From contig NZ_KE340297.1 in the NCBI RefSeq assembly GCF_000413315.1, forward strand, positions 2,354,340-2,418,339: 64,000 nucleotides of DNA. The letters are read 5' to 3'. Shown in pieces: positions 36,501-45,007 of this stretch. Both the position numbers and the translations under genes were made by a program. Numbering within the stretch: the first letter of the stretch is position 1; every line of letters begins with the position of its first letter. This DNA is from Propionibacterium sp. oral taxon 192 str. F0372 (GTDB lineage: Bacteria > Actinomycetota > Actinomycetes > Propionibacteriales > Propionibacteriaceae). The notes beneath the pieces are model-generated. The model was not told the origin of the DNA, did no database searches, and saw only the letters and a list, made by a program, of their open reading frames with translations.

Positions 36501-36833
36501 ATGGAACCCACCTCATCCCATGAGAGTCTCGTCATCTCCGGTCTCGCCGCGAAGCTACCCACGGTCAAAGACTCCACCCTGTCCCGGCTGGTCGTGGAGA
36601 ATCCGACTGCCCGGGTAGTTGTGTTCAGCTTCGATCAGGGACAGGAGCTGACCGATCATGCCGAACCGACCCCAGAGATCTGGACCGTTCTCGATGGTCA
36701 GGTCAGTTTCACCGTTGATGGCCGTCGAACCGAGTTGGTAGCAGGTGACGTGGTTTATCTCGCCCCCGGTGCCCGTCGAACGGTGGTGGCGACGACTTCA
36801 GCCAGGGTCCAGCACGTGGTGCTTCCCGGCTAA
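36501..36833 (+). CDS. Single-domain cupin protein 2 (paralog of cupin 1)
   Basis: A 110-residue cupin aligning gaplessly with cupin 1 over residues about 20-95: NPTARVVVFSFDQGQELTDH, EIWTVLDGQVSFTVDG, VAGDVVYLAPGARRTVVA. His53 is retained, but the motif 2 histidine (His93 of cupin 1) is Arg93 here, so the two probably bind different ligands or one lost metal. Start set by AGGAG seven bases upstream of the ATG; an upstream open frame is a shadow of the lipoprotein gene. Last gene of the operon, directly before a strong terminator. Confidence 0.78.
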   Translation: MEPTSSHESLVISGLAAKLPTVKDSTLSRLVVENPTARVVVFSFDQGQELTDHAEPTPEIWTVLDGQVSFTVDGRRTELVAGDVVYLAPGARRTVVATTSARVQHVVLPG

Positions 36834-36844
36834 CCGGACCGATC

Positions 36845-36884
36845 GACCTCGGTGGGTGGGCTGAATCGGCCACCCACCGAGGTC
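36845..36884. terminator. Bidirectional terminator between cupin 2 and lepA
   Basis: Perfect 15-bp stem, GACCTCGGTGGGTGG with CCACCCACCGAGGTC, loop of ten bases, 11 bp after the cupin 2 stop. A T-rich tract (TTTCTTTT) follows on the plus strand within the lepA 3' end. The convergent lepA gene ends six bases from it. Confidence 0.85.
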
Positions 36885-36890
36885 AGCGGT

Positions 36891-38726
36891 TCAGTTTCTT
36901 TTCCTCGGCCCTTCACCTGTGGACAGGGCAGCGACAAAGGCCTCTTGGGGAACTTCGACGCGCCCGACCATCTTCATCCGCTTCTTGCCTTCCTTCTGTT
37001 TTTCCAGAAGCTTGCGCTTACGGGTGATGTCACCGCCGTAGCACTTGGCCAGGACATCCTTGCGAATGGCCCTGATCGTCTCCCGTGCGATGACCCGAGA
37101 ACCAACCGCAGCCTGAACCGGCACCTCGAACTGTTGACGGGGAATGAGTTCCTTGAGCTTGGCGGTCATCGCCACCCCGTATTGGTAGGCCTTGTCTTTG
37201 TGGACGATAGCGCTGAAAGCATCGACCGGTTCCCCGTTCAGCAGGATGTCCACCTTGACCAGATCCGCCGACTGCGCACCCGCCTCGTCATAGTCGAGGG
37301 ATGCGTATCCCTTGGTGCGTGATTTGAGGGCGTCGAAGAAGTCGAAGACGATCTCAGCGAGAGGAAGCTCGTAGCGCATCTCCACACGATCCTCGGAAAG
37401 GTAGTCCATCCCCTTCTGGATTCCCCTGCGATTCTGACACAGTTCCATCACCACCCCGATGAACTCGGCCGGGGTGAGAATCGTGCCCTTGACCATCGGC
37501 TCGTACACCTCGGCCACCTTGCCATCGGGGAACTCGGAGGGGTTCGTCACATGGTGCTCGCTACCATCCTCCATGACGATGGTGTAGTTGACATTGGGTG
37601 CGGTGGAGATCAGATCCAAGTTGAACTCCCGTTCAAGGCGTTCTCGGACGATCTCCATGTGCAGCAGTCCGAGGAAGCCGACCCGGAAACCGAAACCGAG
37701 GGCCGCGGAGGTCTCCGGTTCAAAGGTGAGCGCCGCATCGTTGAGTTGTAGCTTTTCCAAGGCCTCCCGCAGCGCGGGGAAATCATTACCGTCGATCGGG
37801 AAAACCCCGGCGAAGACCATGGGGTTGGGGTTACGGTATCCGGCAAGCATCTGTTCGGCAGGAAGCCGGGAAAGGGTCACGGTGTCGCCCACTCGAGACT
37901 GGCGGACATCCTTTACACCAGTAATCAGGTAGCCAACCTCACCGACGCCCAGGCCCGCCGATTTCACTGGTTCGGGCGAGATCACGCCAACCTCAAGGGC
38001 CTCGTGCGTGGCATTGGTGGACATCATGGTGATCCGGTCACGGTGGCTGATTCTCCCGTCAACCACCCGGATATAGGTGACGACGCCCCGGAAGACGTCA
38101 TAGACCGAGTCAAAGATTAATGCTCGCGTGGGCGCGTCGGTCTCTCCCACGGGTGGCGGCATCTGAGTGACGATCTCGTCAAGCAGACCGTTCACCCCTT
38201 CCCCTGTCTTGGCACTCACCCGCAGTACCTCGCCGGGATTACAACCGATGATCGAGGCAAGTTCTTTGGCAAATTTGTCGGGCTGGGCGCCAGGAAGGTC
38301 GATCTTGTTGAGTACTGGGATGATCGTCAGATCGGCTTCCAACGCAAGGTAGAGATTCGCCAGGGTCTGGGCTTCGATGCCCTGGGCCGCATCGACGAGG
38401 AGCAGCGCGCCCTCACAGGCTTCCAGGGAGCGACTCACCTCGTAGGTGAAGTCTACGTGTCCCGGCGTGTCGATCATGTTGAGTACGTACTGCTTGCCCG
38501 CATGACTCCACGGCATGCGGACTGCTTGGGACTTGATGGTGATGCCCCGCTCTCGTTCGATGTCCATCCGGTCCAAGTACTGGGCCCGCATGGCACGCTC
38601 ATCGACGACGCCGGTGAGTTGAAGCATCCGGTCGGCCAAGGTCGATTTGCCATGGTCGATGTGGGCGATGATGCTGAAATTTCGGATCAGCGCCGGATCG
38701 GTCCGGCCGGGTTGTGGAGCGGTCAT
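36891..38726 (-). CDS. lepA: Elongation factor 4 (LepA)
   Basis: A 611-residue translational GTPase that acts on ribosomes during initiation or elongation stress. G1 [20 protein letters not shown]3 [17 protein letters not shown]4 [14 protein letters not shown] and the LepA-specific C-terminus (GKNG-like region with [19 protein letters not shown]) are present. Domain order and length match EF4. The ATG at 38726 is preferred because GGAAAG lies upstream and the family N-terminus starts there; the longer frame adds 14 residues. Monocistronic or following the membrane-protein gene, 116 bp upstream. Confidence 0.97.
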   Translation of the reverse strand: MTAPQPGRTDPALIRNFSIIAHIDHGKSTLADRMLQLTGVVDERAMRAQYLDRMDIERERGITIKSQAVRMPWSHAGKQYVLNMIDTPGHVDFTYEVSRSLEACEGALLLVDAAQGIEAQTLANLYLALEADLTIIPVLNKIDLPGAQPDKFAKELASIIGCNPGEVLRVSAKTGEGVNGLLDEIVTQMPPPVGETDAPTRALIFDSVYDVFRGVVTYIRVVDGRISHRDRITMMSTNATHEALEVGVISPEPVKSAGLGVGEVGYLITGVKDVRQSRVGDTVTLSRLPAEQMLAGYRNPNPMVFAGVFPIDGNDFPALREALEKLQLNDAALTFEPETSAALGFGFRVGFLGLLHMEIVRERLEREFNLDLISTAPNVNYTIVMEDGSEHHVTNPSEFPDGKVAEVYEPMVKGTILTPAEFIGVVMELCQNRRGIQKGMDYLSEDRVEMRYELPLAEIVFDFFDALKSRTKGYASLDYDEAGAQSADLVKVDILLNGEPVDAFSAIVHKDKAYQYGVAMTAKLKELIPRQQFEVPVQAAVGSRVIARETIRAIRKDVLAKCYGGDITRKRKLLEKQKEGKKRMKMVGRVEVPQEAFVAALSTGEGPRKRN

Positions 38727-38842
38727 CAACACTTTCCAAGTTCGGGTGGCCAGCGGACATCGAAACATTCGTCAACCGCTGGGTTCAGTCACTCAATCAT
38801 CCCATGAACCGCGCCATGACCGCGAAGTGCTCACCCGCCCAA

Positions 38843-39481
38843 TCAGTCACGCCGACCCAACCAGCTACCGCCGAACAGGGCCGCGCCGAGCCCGATCAAC
38901 CCGCAGCCGGCCCATTTGGCGATCTGCCCCAGCAGCCACCATCCGTAGGCGTTGAGCAGCATGCCCCGAATCGAGTTGCCCATGAAAAAATTCTCGGCAC
39001 GCAGCTCGTGGAGGGATTTGATCCGTCTGGCCAGTGAGTAGTCCGATTCTGGATCATTGATTTCGGCCCTTGCTAAGGCATTGACCTCCCCGGGGCCAAG
39101 CTCCGGGTTGTCCCGACGTACCTCGTCGCGCAGTTCGAGGGTCAATTCCTGAGCGAAATCCCCTACCCCGGCATAGGTGGCCTTGTCCCTGGGCACGCCG
39201 GCCTTTTCAGCCGCGAAGATCATGTGCGACAGCACGTAGTGGTCTGCGTAAATCCTCGCCTGGTCGCCGCTGGACAGGGTCATCCCAGCATGGGGCCTGA
39301 GACGGGTGGCATCCTGTTCACTGACCAGTCCGATGCCCACTTCACGCTCAATGTCCTCTGCACCGGGCATGGTGATCTCCTCGGAGCGCAGTTGTCCGGC
39401 GACGAAATGCTCCGCGAATTTGCCACCAACAATGGCAGCTGCACCGACTATGGGGAACACGACACCGAACACCCGAGCCAT
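38843..39481 (-). CDS. Predicted membrane protein, resembling the actinobacterial family misnamed LigA
   Basis: A 212-residue protein with one N-terminal hydrophobic segment (VFGVVFPIVGAAAIVGG), a soluble middle domain (about residues 30-165) and a C-terminal hydrophobic stretch (GWWLLGQIAKWAGCGLIGLG, about 178-205). The middle contains SEEITMPGAEDI and YADHYVLSHMIFAAEKAG, reminiscent of membrane proteins often mislabelled aromatic ring-opening dioxygenase LigA. No catalytic motif is visible. The ATG at 39481 was chosen because it starts the hydrophobic segment directly. Function unknown. Confidence 0.65.
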   Translation of the reverse strand: MARVFGVVFPIVGAAAIVGGKFAEHFVAGQLRSEEITMPGAEDIEREVGIGLVSEQDATRLRPHAGMTLSSGDQARIYADHYVLSHMIFAAEKAGVPRDKATYAGVGDFAQELTLELRDEVRRDNPELGPGEVNALARAEINDPESDYSLARRIKSLHELRAENFFMGNSIRGMLLNAYGWWLLGQIAKWAGCGLIGLGAALFGGSWLGRRD

Positions 39482-39804
39482 TGCTCGATACCCCTGCTGC
39501 ACCATGGTCCTCCGTCCGCCGGAATGCGTGATGCTCAGTCTACGGTCGACATCCTGACACAGAACGCGCGCCTCACATTATCCGAGTATCTGTGCTTGCT
39601 GACGAGCCGGAACGCGTCCGGAGACATCGGCACATGAAGGTTAACCGATCCCTGTAATGACTGGGCCTAGACCCTGACCGATTCACTGAGGATGGGGAGG
39701 CCTATGGCAGGCCCGGTGACGGTCTAGTCCGGAGTTCCGAGCGATCCATATGACGCTCGGTCGCCCACGACCGGAGCCCGCCGCCCATGGACTAGATTCG
39801 GGAC
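39482..39804. other. 323-bp gap between the membrane-protein gene and the mog paralog
   Basis: No credible reading frame. The short plus-strand frames here are shadows running out of the membrane-protein gene. It must contain two divergent promoters; a GGCC-rich stretch at about 39690-39720 is the only notable composition. No RNA fold was recognised. Confidence 0.45.
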
Positions 39805-40296
39805 ATGGCATCCACAATCACCGCAATCGTGATCACCGTCTCGGATCGTTGCGCCGTCGGGCGGAGAACCGATGAGTCGGGGCCCCTGGCCGCACGCCTG
39901 TTGAGGGCCGCAGGTGTGGACGTCGTTGCTGTGGAGATAGTGCCCGATGACGTGGGCCTGATCCGTGGCTGCATCACCGGTGCCTCGGACCGGGTTGATC
40001 TGGTGTTCACCACGGGGGGAACTGGTGTCGGCCCCCGCGATGTGACCCCGGAGGCGACCGCACCTCTTCTGACCTGCGAGATTCCTGGGGTTGCCGATGC
40101 GATCCGCAGGGCCGGACTGCCCGGTGTCCCGGGAGCGATGCTTGGTCGCGGACTCGTCGGACTCACCAGCCGCGAGCCCGATGCCAGCCTGGTGGTGAAC
40201 GCGCCCGGTTCGGTCGGGGGTGTAAAGGATGCAATCGCGACGCTGGTTCCGGTCCTCGGCCACATCCTCGAACAGCGCCGTGGCAGCGACCACTGA
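39805..40296 (+). CDS. Molybdenum cofactor protein, MogA/MoaB family (paralog 1)
   Basis: A 163-residue molybdopterin adenylyltransferase-like protein. The hallmark is VFTTGGTGVGPRDVTPEATA (GGTG...RDVTPEA), with AIVITVSDRCAVGRRTDESG at the N-terminus and the C-terminal NAPGSVGGVKDAI. Expected reaction: adenylation of molybdopterin before metal insertion by MoeA. It converges on moaC with five bases between stops and marks the left edge of the nitrate/molybdenum cluster. A second paralog lies at the other edge. Confidence 0.88.
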   Translation: MASTITAIVITVSDRCAVGRRTDESGPLAARLLRAAGVDVVAVEIVPDDVGLIRGCITGASDRVDLVFTTGGTGVGPRDVTPEATAPLLTCEIPGVADAIRRAGLPGVPGAMLGRGLVGLTSREPDASLVVNAPGSVGGVKDAIATLVPVLGHILEQRRGSDH

Positions 40297-40301
40297 AACT
40301 T

Positions 40302-40784
40302 TCAATCCTCGTGCGGCCTGACCCAGTCCCCAGACCGTCCACCGGACTTCGCGACGATCTTCGCCTCACGGATCACCAGAGTCCGGTCGATCGACTTGAG
40401 CATGTCCACCAGGGTGAGGGCAGCCACCGTAACCGCGGTGAGGGCTTCCATCTCAACCCCTGTTCGATCCGCTGTGCGCACCGTGGACTGGACCCTGATT
40501 CCGTTCCCGAGCAGTTCCAGATCCACCTCGCATCCGTGAACCCCGATCACATGGGCCAATGGAATCAGTTCGGAAGCCCGTTTGGCTCCTTGGATCCCGG
40601 CGATGCGCGCCACCGCCATCACATCTCCCTTAGGAACCTCCCCTTGGCGCAAGACATCCAGCGTTGACTCGGCGCACCTTACCTCCGCCACTGCCGAAGC
40701 GCTGCGCACTGTTGGTTGCTTGCCCGTCACATCAACCATGTGAGCGCTGCCGTCACCTCTGATATGGGTCAACTCACCAACCAC
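40302..40784 (-). CDS. moaC: Cyclic pyranopterin monophosphate synthase
   Basis: A 160-residue MoaC that converts the MoaA product to cPMP. Conserved stretches: AHMVDVTGKQPTVRSASAVA, KGDVMAVARIAGIQGAKRAS, LIPLAHVIGVHGCEVD and TGVEMEALTAVTVAALTLVD, ending KSGGRSGDW. The GTG at 40784 has GAGGA upstream and starts at the right homology point; it overlaps the moeA end by 11 bp. Last gene of the minus-strand nar/mo series. Confidence 0.94.
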   Translation of the reverse strand: MVGELTHIRGDGSAHMVDVTGKQPTVRSASAVAEVRCAESTLDVLRQGEVPKGDVMAVARIAGIQGAKRASELIPLAHVIGVHGCEVDLELLGNGIRVQSTVRTADRTGVEMEALTAVTVAALTLVDMLKSIDRTLVIREAKIVAKSGGRSGDWVRPHED

Positions 40785-42033
40785 GGTTTCCTCCCCTCGT
40801 CCGGATGAATTCCAGTGCGTCTCCGATTCGCACACACTCGGTTCCTATCGGCACCATCACCAGCCCATCGGCACGGGGCAGGGACGCCACCAGGTGCGAT
40901 TTTGAACCCAGACGATGAATGAGATGGACCACGGCACCGATCCGACGGACCGGGCACAGCTGCACCTTCCCGGACGGGGAACTCCATTCTTCCCCTGCCT
41001 CCACGGTCAGTGTCGCAGGGCTGCTGTGATCCTGCCTACCAGCCAGCATGGCGATCAATCCCGCAACGTACAGGTGAAAACTGGCGAAGACCCCGACCGG
41101 GTTCCCCGGCAGGCACACGACGGGCACGTCGATACCGCTCAGCCGCACCATACCGCCCCCCTGGGGCCCGCCCGGCTGCTGGGCGACGTGGTGGAACCTC
41201 ACATCCTCGGACTCCAGGCCCTGCCGCACCACCTCGAAGGCACCCGCCGATATTCCCCCTGCGGTGATGACCAGATCCACCTGCGGCCACGCCGCTAGGG
41301 TGGATCTCAGGTGTCCAGGATTGTCGCCGACGCGCTCTGTCACCACCACCTCCGCCCCGGCAGCCATGGCCAGCCCCGCGAGCAAGACGGAATTTGAATC
41401 GGGTATCTGACCCGCTACAGGGGTCTCCCCCGGGATGACCAGTTCCCGTCCGGTGGTCAGGATCCCGATCCGTGGCCTGCGGTGGACCGGTACCCGTGGA
41501 ACGCCCACCGACACCAGGGCGGACACCGCCGCGGGCTCCAGGATTGTTCCGGAGGCAAGGACGAGGGATCCGACAGCGTGATCCTCACCTCGTTGACGAA
41601 CGTTGGAGCCGATCACGGGGAACGGGGCTCGGATCGTAACCCAGCGAGGCGCCTCCGGAGCCCCGGGCAGGTGGTCGGTGTCCTCGACACGCACCACGGT
41701 GTCCGCACCCCTGGGGAGCAGGGCCCCGGTCATGATACGCAGTGCTCTACCAGGTTCTAGTCGGTGACTAGCGCAGTCTCCGGCCGGCACGTCGCCGCTA
41801 ACCTCCAGTTGCACCGAGCAGCCGGGAGCCGACGACAGGTCGGCATGTCGGACGGCAAAGCCGTCCATCGCCGAATTCGTGAATGGTGGAGTGTCGAACC
41901 TAGCCTGGATATCCGCGGCAAGCACACAACCCCAGCTCTCGGGATCCGACACGTCGACCTCTATGGTCGAGGTCACCCGGATCAGTGATTCGAGGAATTC
42001 TCGATGTGTCTTTACCTGCCAACTGCTGGACAT
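40774..42033 (-). CDS. moeA: Molybdopterin molybdenumtransferase MoeA
   Basis: A 419-residue MoeA that inserts molybdate into adenylylated molybdopterin. N-terminal TPPFTNSAMDGFAV, then RIMTGALLPRGADTVVRVED. The MoaB-like domain has LVITAGGISAGAFEVVRQGL and the MoeA-specific FHHVAQQPGGPQGGG, followed by PVVCLPGNPVGVFASFHLYV. The C-terminal beta domain follows (SSPATLTVEAGEEWSS). The ATG at 42033 overlaps the moeB stop (TGATG); a GTG one codon earlier is possible. Fully coupled series moaE-moeB-moeA-moaC. Confidence 0.95.
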   Translation of the reverse strand: MSSSWQVKTHREFLESLIRVTSTIEVDVSDPESWGCVLAADIQARFDTPPFTNSAMDGFAVRHADLSSAPGCSVQLEVSGDVPAGDCASHRLEPGRALRIMTGALLPRGADTVVRVEDTDHLPGAPEAPRWVTIRAPFPVIGSNVRQRGEDHAVGSLVLASGTILEPAAVSALVSVGVPRVPVHRRPRIGILTTGRELVIPGETPVAGQIPDSNSVLLAGLAMAAGAEVVVTERVGDNPGHLRSTLAAWPQVDLVITAGGISAGAFEVVRQGLESEDVRFHHVAQQPGGPQGGGMVRLSGIDVPVVCLPGNPVGVFASFHLYVAGLIAMLAGRQDHSSPATLTVEAGEEWSSPSGKVQLCPVRRIGAVVHLIHRLGSKSHLVASLPRADGLVMVPIGTECVRIGDALEFIRTRGGNRGW

Positions 42034-42815
42034 CACGAACCGCCCATGAAGGTCAGCGTCTCGTAGCGGTTGCGTCGAGCGTCACCGTAAAGGAGTTGCC
42101 CGATGAGTGGGGTACCGACACCGGTGATCAGCTTCACTACCTCGGTCGCCATAGTGCATCCCGCCTGACCCACCACCGGTCCGAGCACTCCGACCTCGGT
42201 GCTCGTAGGAGTCTCACGAGGTGCTGGCTGTCTCGCATGGAGACCTCGTAAGCTTGTCACCGGCCATCCCTGTGGAGGATCGGACCAGAAGTCCGACACC
42301 TGCCAGACCATGTCCACCACGGTGCCCCACACCAGCGGTTTGCCGGTGCGTTCGCACCAGTCACCGACCAAGTACTTGGTCGGGAAATTGTCGGAGCACT
42401 CAACGATCAGGTCCCATTCGTTCCGCTGCCCGTCCAGGAGTTCGGAGGTGACCCTCCCGAGCTCAGTTACCCGCAGGTCAGGATCAAGTCGGAGCAAGTG
42501 TCGCCGTGCCGAGGCTGATTTCGCATCACCAACGTCACCATGACCGTGGAGCACCTGTCGGGCGAGATTGTTCACCTCCACCAAGTCGAAATCGGCGATC
42601 CCCAGTCGTCCGATCCCCGCCGCAGCCAGATAGAGCAGGACCGGAGAGCCCAAACCTCCCGCACCGACCACCAGTACCCTGGCAGCGTGCAACCTGGCCT
42701 GCCCCTCCACGCCAATGCCCGATACGAGCCAGTTGCGACGATGCCGTTGCCACGCGGTCTCAGCATCTGGACGAAGACCGACCGGTGTCCCCAGAGGAAT
42801 CCTTGCTCCCGTCAC
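42033..42815 (-). CDS. moeB: MoeB/ThiF-family MoaD-adenylating enzyme lacking zinc cysteines
   Basis: A 260-residue E1-like enzyme expected to adenylate the C-terminal Gly-Gly of MoaD. ATP-binding loop VLVVGAGGLGSPVLLYLAAA, FDLVEVNNLARQVLHG and ECSDNFPTKYLVGDWCERTG are typical. It lacks the two CxxC zinc pairs of E. coli MoeB: the region before EVGVLGPVVGQAGCTMATEV contains no cysteine pair. It also has no rhodanese domain, so sulfur donation must come from elsewhere. The GTG at 42815 overlaps the moaE stop as GTGA, the same overlap pattern as nearby genes; an earlier GTG at 42827 is less likely. Confidence 0.85.
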   Translation of the reverse strand: MTGARIPLGTPVGLRPDAETAWQRHRRNWLVSGIGVEGQARLHAARVLVVGAGGLGSPVLLYLAAAGIGRLGIADFDLVEVNNLARQVLHGHGDVGDAKSASARRHLLRLDPDLRVTELGRVTSELLDGQRNEWDLIVECSDNFPTKYLVGDWCERTGKPLVWGTVVDMVWQVSDFWSDPPQGWPVTSLRGLHARQPAPRETPTSTEVGVLGPVVGQAGCTMATEVVKLITGVGTPLIGQLLYGDARRNRYETLTFMGGS

Positions 42816-43231
42816 AACCCAGACCACCTGCGGCTGTCATCGGATAAAATTTGGCATTTCCACACCGGAACCGATGTCTTGACCTCATCGACCAGGGACT
42901 GCACGGCCGCGAAGGCTTGCGCTCTGTGCTCGGCAGCCGCGGCCACGACCATGGCCACCTCACCGACCGTTAGCCGACCGACCCGGTGCCATGCCTCGAT
43001 CGCATGCACCCCGTGGTCTTGCACGACCCGGTCGGCAATGTCCTTCATGATGGGACCCGCACTGGGATGAGCAGAGTAGTCGATGGCGATGACGTCGAGA
43101 CCGGCGTCATGGTTGCGCACTACCCCGCAGAAGGTGACGACCGCCCCGCATCGGGGATTCTCGATGTTCGCGGTGATGGCAGCAGCGTCAAGTGGTGTCT
43201 CGACCACTGCGGTGCGCACGTGATTCGTCAA
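42812..43231 (-). CDS. moaE: Molybdopterin synthase catalytic subunit MoaE
   Basis: A 139-residue MoaE that with thiocarboxylated MoaD makes molybdopterin from cPMP. Family segments: CGAVVTFCGVVRNHDAGLDV, HRVGRLTVGEVAMVVAAAAE, HRAQAFAAVQSLVDEVKTSV and PVWKCQILSDDSRRWSGL. The catalytic lysines (in DEVKTSVPVWK) are retained. The start is a TTG with AAAGGA five bases upstream, immediately after the HTH-MoaD gene (51 bp). Usual length about 140-150. Confidence 0.92.
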   Translation of the reverse strand: MTNHVRTAVVETPLDAAAITANIENPRCGAVVTFCGVVRNHDAGLDVIAIDYSAHPSAGPIMKDIADRVVQDHGVHAIEAWHRVGRLTVGEVAMVVAAAAEHRAQAFAAVQSLVDEVKTSVPVWKCQILSDDSRRWSGL

Positions 43232-43282
43232 TGCCGTCCTTTCTAGGCTGTCAGGGTGTGGCGAGTCGATGGTGATGACTCA

Positions 43283-44242
43283 TCAGCCACCGGCGAAGGG
43301 GGGCAGCACCTCTACCGTCGAATCCGGCCCAAGTTCCCGGTCGCGTTCCGCCGGACGCTGGCCCACCAAGAAGGTGCTCACCGCGATAATCGGCTCCAGC
43401 GCAGGGTGCCGTTCCACCGCATCGGCAAGAACCTCGCCCAGACGATGACGGAACTCCGTCCGTTCGCTGGAGCAGCCTGCCGCATCGGCAGAGCCCCCGA
43501 AATATTTGATCGTGATCATAGTTTCCTCGTCTGCATCGACAGTTTTGGTCGACAGCAGGACCGTGCATCGCCGGGAATCTTTCTCGTCGGGTTCAAACCG
43601 TGTCTCCACCATGCCGCAGGCGGTGAGCTCGATCGCTTTCTCAACGAACCCCCGTCGCAGCGTGAGGGCCACGGAGCTCGGCACCTCACTGTCATCAAAG
43701 GGACAGGCGTTGAGCACGAATGCAGTGGTCACGCTGGGATGCGGAGATGCCCCCATGCCAAAAGTGGTGAAGAACATCCGGATCTTGTTCATGTGAGCAT
43801 CAAGGTCGAACCCCAGTGCCGGGGCATGATGAATCGGCACGTGCATCAATCCCAGTGCCCGGATGGCCATCAAAGCACCGATCTGCTCGGCAGCCTCCGA
43901 TCGATTGATCCCGGTCACGTGCAACCACTCGAAATAGCAGTCGGTCAGCATACGGATCATGCTGGTCGGCGAGAGAACCTGAGGTTCGGTGTTCGCCGCG
44001 TATCCCAGCGCAGGGCGCCCTCTGCCCTGGGATGGGAGCTTGACGCTCCTCACCAGGCCCATCTCGACCAAGGCGTCCAAGACTTCCCGGACACTGGAGG
44101 TGTGCAGCTCAGCCTCGCCCGCCAAGCCCGCCACCGTCACAGGCTCGGCATGACTCGCGATACGACGCAACAGGGAACTCTGGGAAGGAGTCAGCTGAGC
44201 CAGACGGTCAAACAGGGTGTCTAGATCCGGAGTACTCGGCAT
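43283..44242 (-). CDS. HTH / putative Fe-S regulator fused to MoaD
   Basis: A 319-residue two-part protein. Residues 1-95 form a winged HTH (PSQSSLLRRIASHAEPVTVA, TSSVREVLDALVEMGLVRSV). Residues about 100-230 resemble SufR/ArnR-type regulators, with Cys180 in NACPF, Cys209 in TACGM and Cys226 in RRCTVLL as possible cluster ligands (Cys102 also present). Residues 242-319 are a complete MoaD/ThiS sulfur-carrier domain, MITIKYFGGSADAAG to the essential C-terminal GG. The junction has no stop. An in-frame ATG at 43519 with GAGGA upstream could give free MoaD of 78 residues. The start ATG at 44242 lies 37 bases after narI, with GAAGGAG 11 bases upstream. In Corynebacterium the Fe-S protein ArnR represses narKGHJI; same role is inferred here. 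Confidence 0.8.
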   Translation of the reverse strand: MPSTPDLDTLFDRLAQLTPSQSSLLRRIASHAEPVTVAGLAGEAELHTSSVREVLDALVEMGLVRSVKLPSQGRGRPALGYAANTEPQVLSPTSMIRMLTDCYFEWLHVTGINRSEAAEQIGALMAIRALGLMHVPIHHAPALGFDLDAHMNKIRMFFTTFGMGASPHPSVTTAFVLNACPFDDSEVPSSVALTLRRGFVEKAIELTACGMVETRFEPDEKDSRRCTVLLSTKTVDADEETMITIKYFGGSADAAGCSSERTEFRHRLGEVLADAVERHPALEPIIAVSTFLVGQRPAERDRELGPDSTVEVLPPFAGG

Positions 44243-44279
44243 CGGGGGCGTATCTCCTTCCTGATCTGCCGTATCTTCC

Positions 44280-45002
44280 TCACCAGCCGCGTGGAACCGG
44301 CTGGGTCGCATCCGCCGGTCTGCGCGAGCGGTAGACGACATAGGGCCGGGTGAAGTATCCCACAGGAGCAGACACCACATGGACCAGTCTGGTGAACGGC
44401 CAGATGCAGAACAGCAGCATGCCCGCGATGATGTGCAGTTGGAAAACTAACGGCACACCTACCATCAACTCCGGTCTCGGGCTGAGCACCGGGATGGAAC
44501 GGAACCAGACAGATATCGTCTCACGGTAGTTGTACCCTCCATCAGGCCCGAACACCTGCGTGGAGAAGGTCGCCACAGCACCCAGCAGGATCGGAATGGC
44601 GAGCAGGATGTAGGCGATGACGTCCATGCGCGTCGTCGCGAGTCTGATCGACTTGACGAAGATCCGCCGGTACAGCAGCCCCAGCAGGCCAATGATGGTG
44701 ACCACCCCAGCGATGGAACCTGGGACGGTGGCGATCAGATGGTAGGCGTGGTGGGACACTCCCAGAGCATCAGTCATCGACTGCGGTACCGCCAGACCCA
44801 GGACATGCCCCATGGCCACGAACAGCACACCGAAGTGGAACATCGGGGAGGACCACCTCAAGATGGCGGACTCCCTCCACTGCGAGGATCGGCTCGTCCA
44901 CCCGTACTGATCGGTGCGGAATCGCCAGACCAATCCGACCACGAGCATGACGATCGACACATAAGGCAGCACCGCCCACGCAAGAATCAAGCCCACCGAC
45001 AT
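44280..45002 (-). CDS. narI: Respiratory nitrate reductase gamma subunit (cytochrome b)
   Basis: A 240-residue membrane subunit that oxidises menaquinol and passes electrons to NarH through two b hemes. Five helices are apparent. Histidine ligands fall in MFHFGVLFVAMGHVLG (His56 and His66, the E. coli numbering when started at this ATG) and LVFQLHIIAGM...RLVHVVSAP (His190 and His208). That numbering, with AAAGG eight bases before the ATG at 45002, favours this start over a GTG overlapping narJ at 45011. Last structural gene of narGHJI. Confidence 0.95.
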   Translation of the reverse strand: MSVGLILAWAVLPYVSIVMLVVGLVWRFRTDQYGWTSRSSQWRESAILRWSSPMFHFGVLFVAMGHVLGLAVPQSMTDALGVSHHAYHLIATVPGSIAGVVTIIGLLGLLYRRIFVKSIRLATTRMDVIAYILLAIPILLGAVATFSTQVFGPDGGYNYRETISVWFRSIPVLSPRPELMVGVPLVFQLHIIAGMLLFCIWPFTRLVHVVSAPVGYFTRPYVVYRSRRPADATQPVPRGW

Positions 45003-45007
45003 GGCAT

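Noticed and set aside
39724..40305. Minus-strand frame opposite the first Mog gene
   Set aside because: A shadow of the MogA/MoaB frame; His/Arg-rich with no domain and no start signal.
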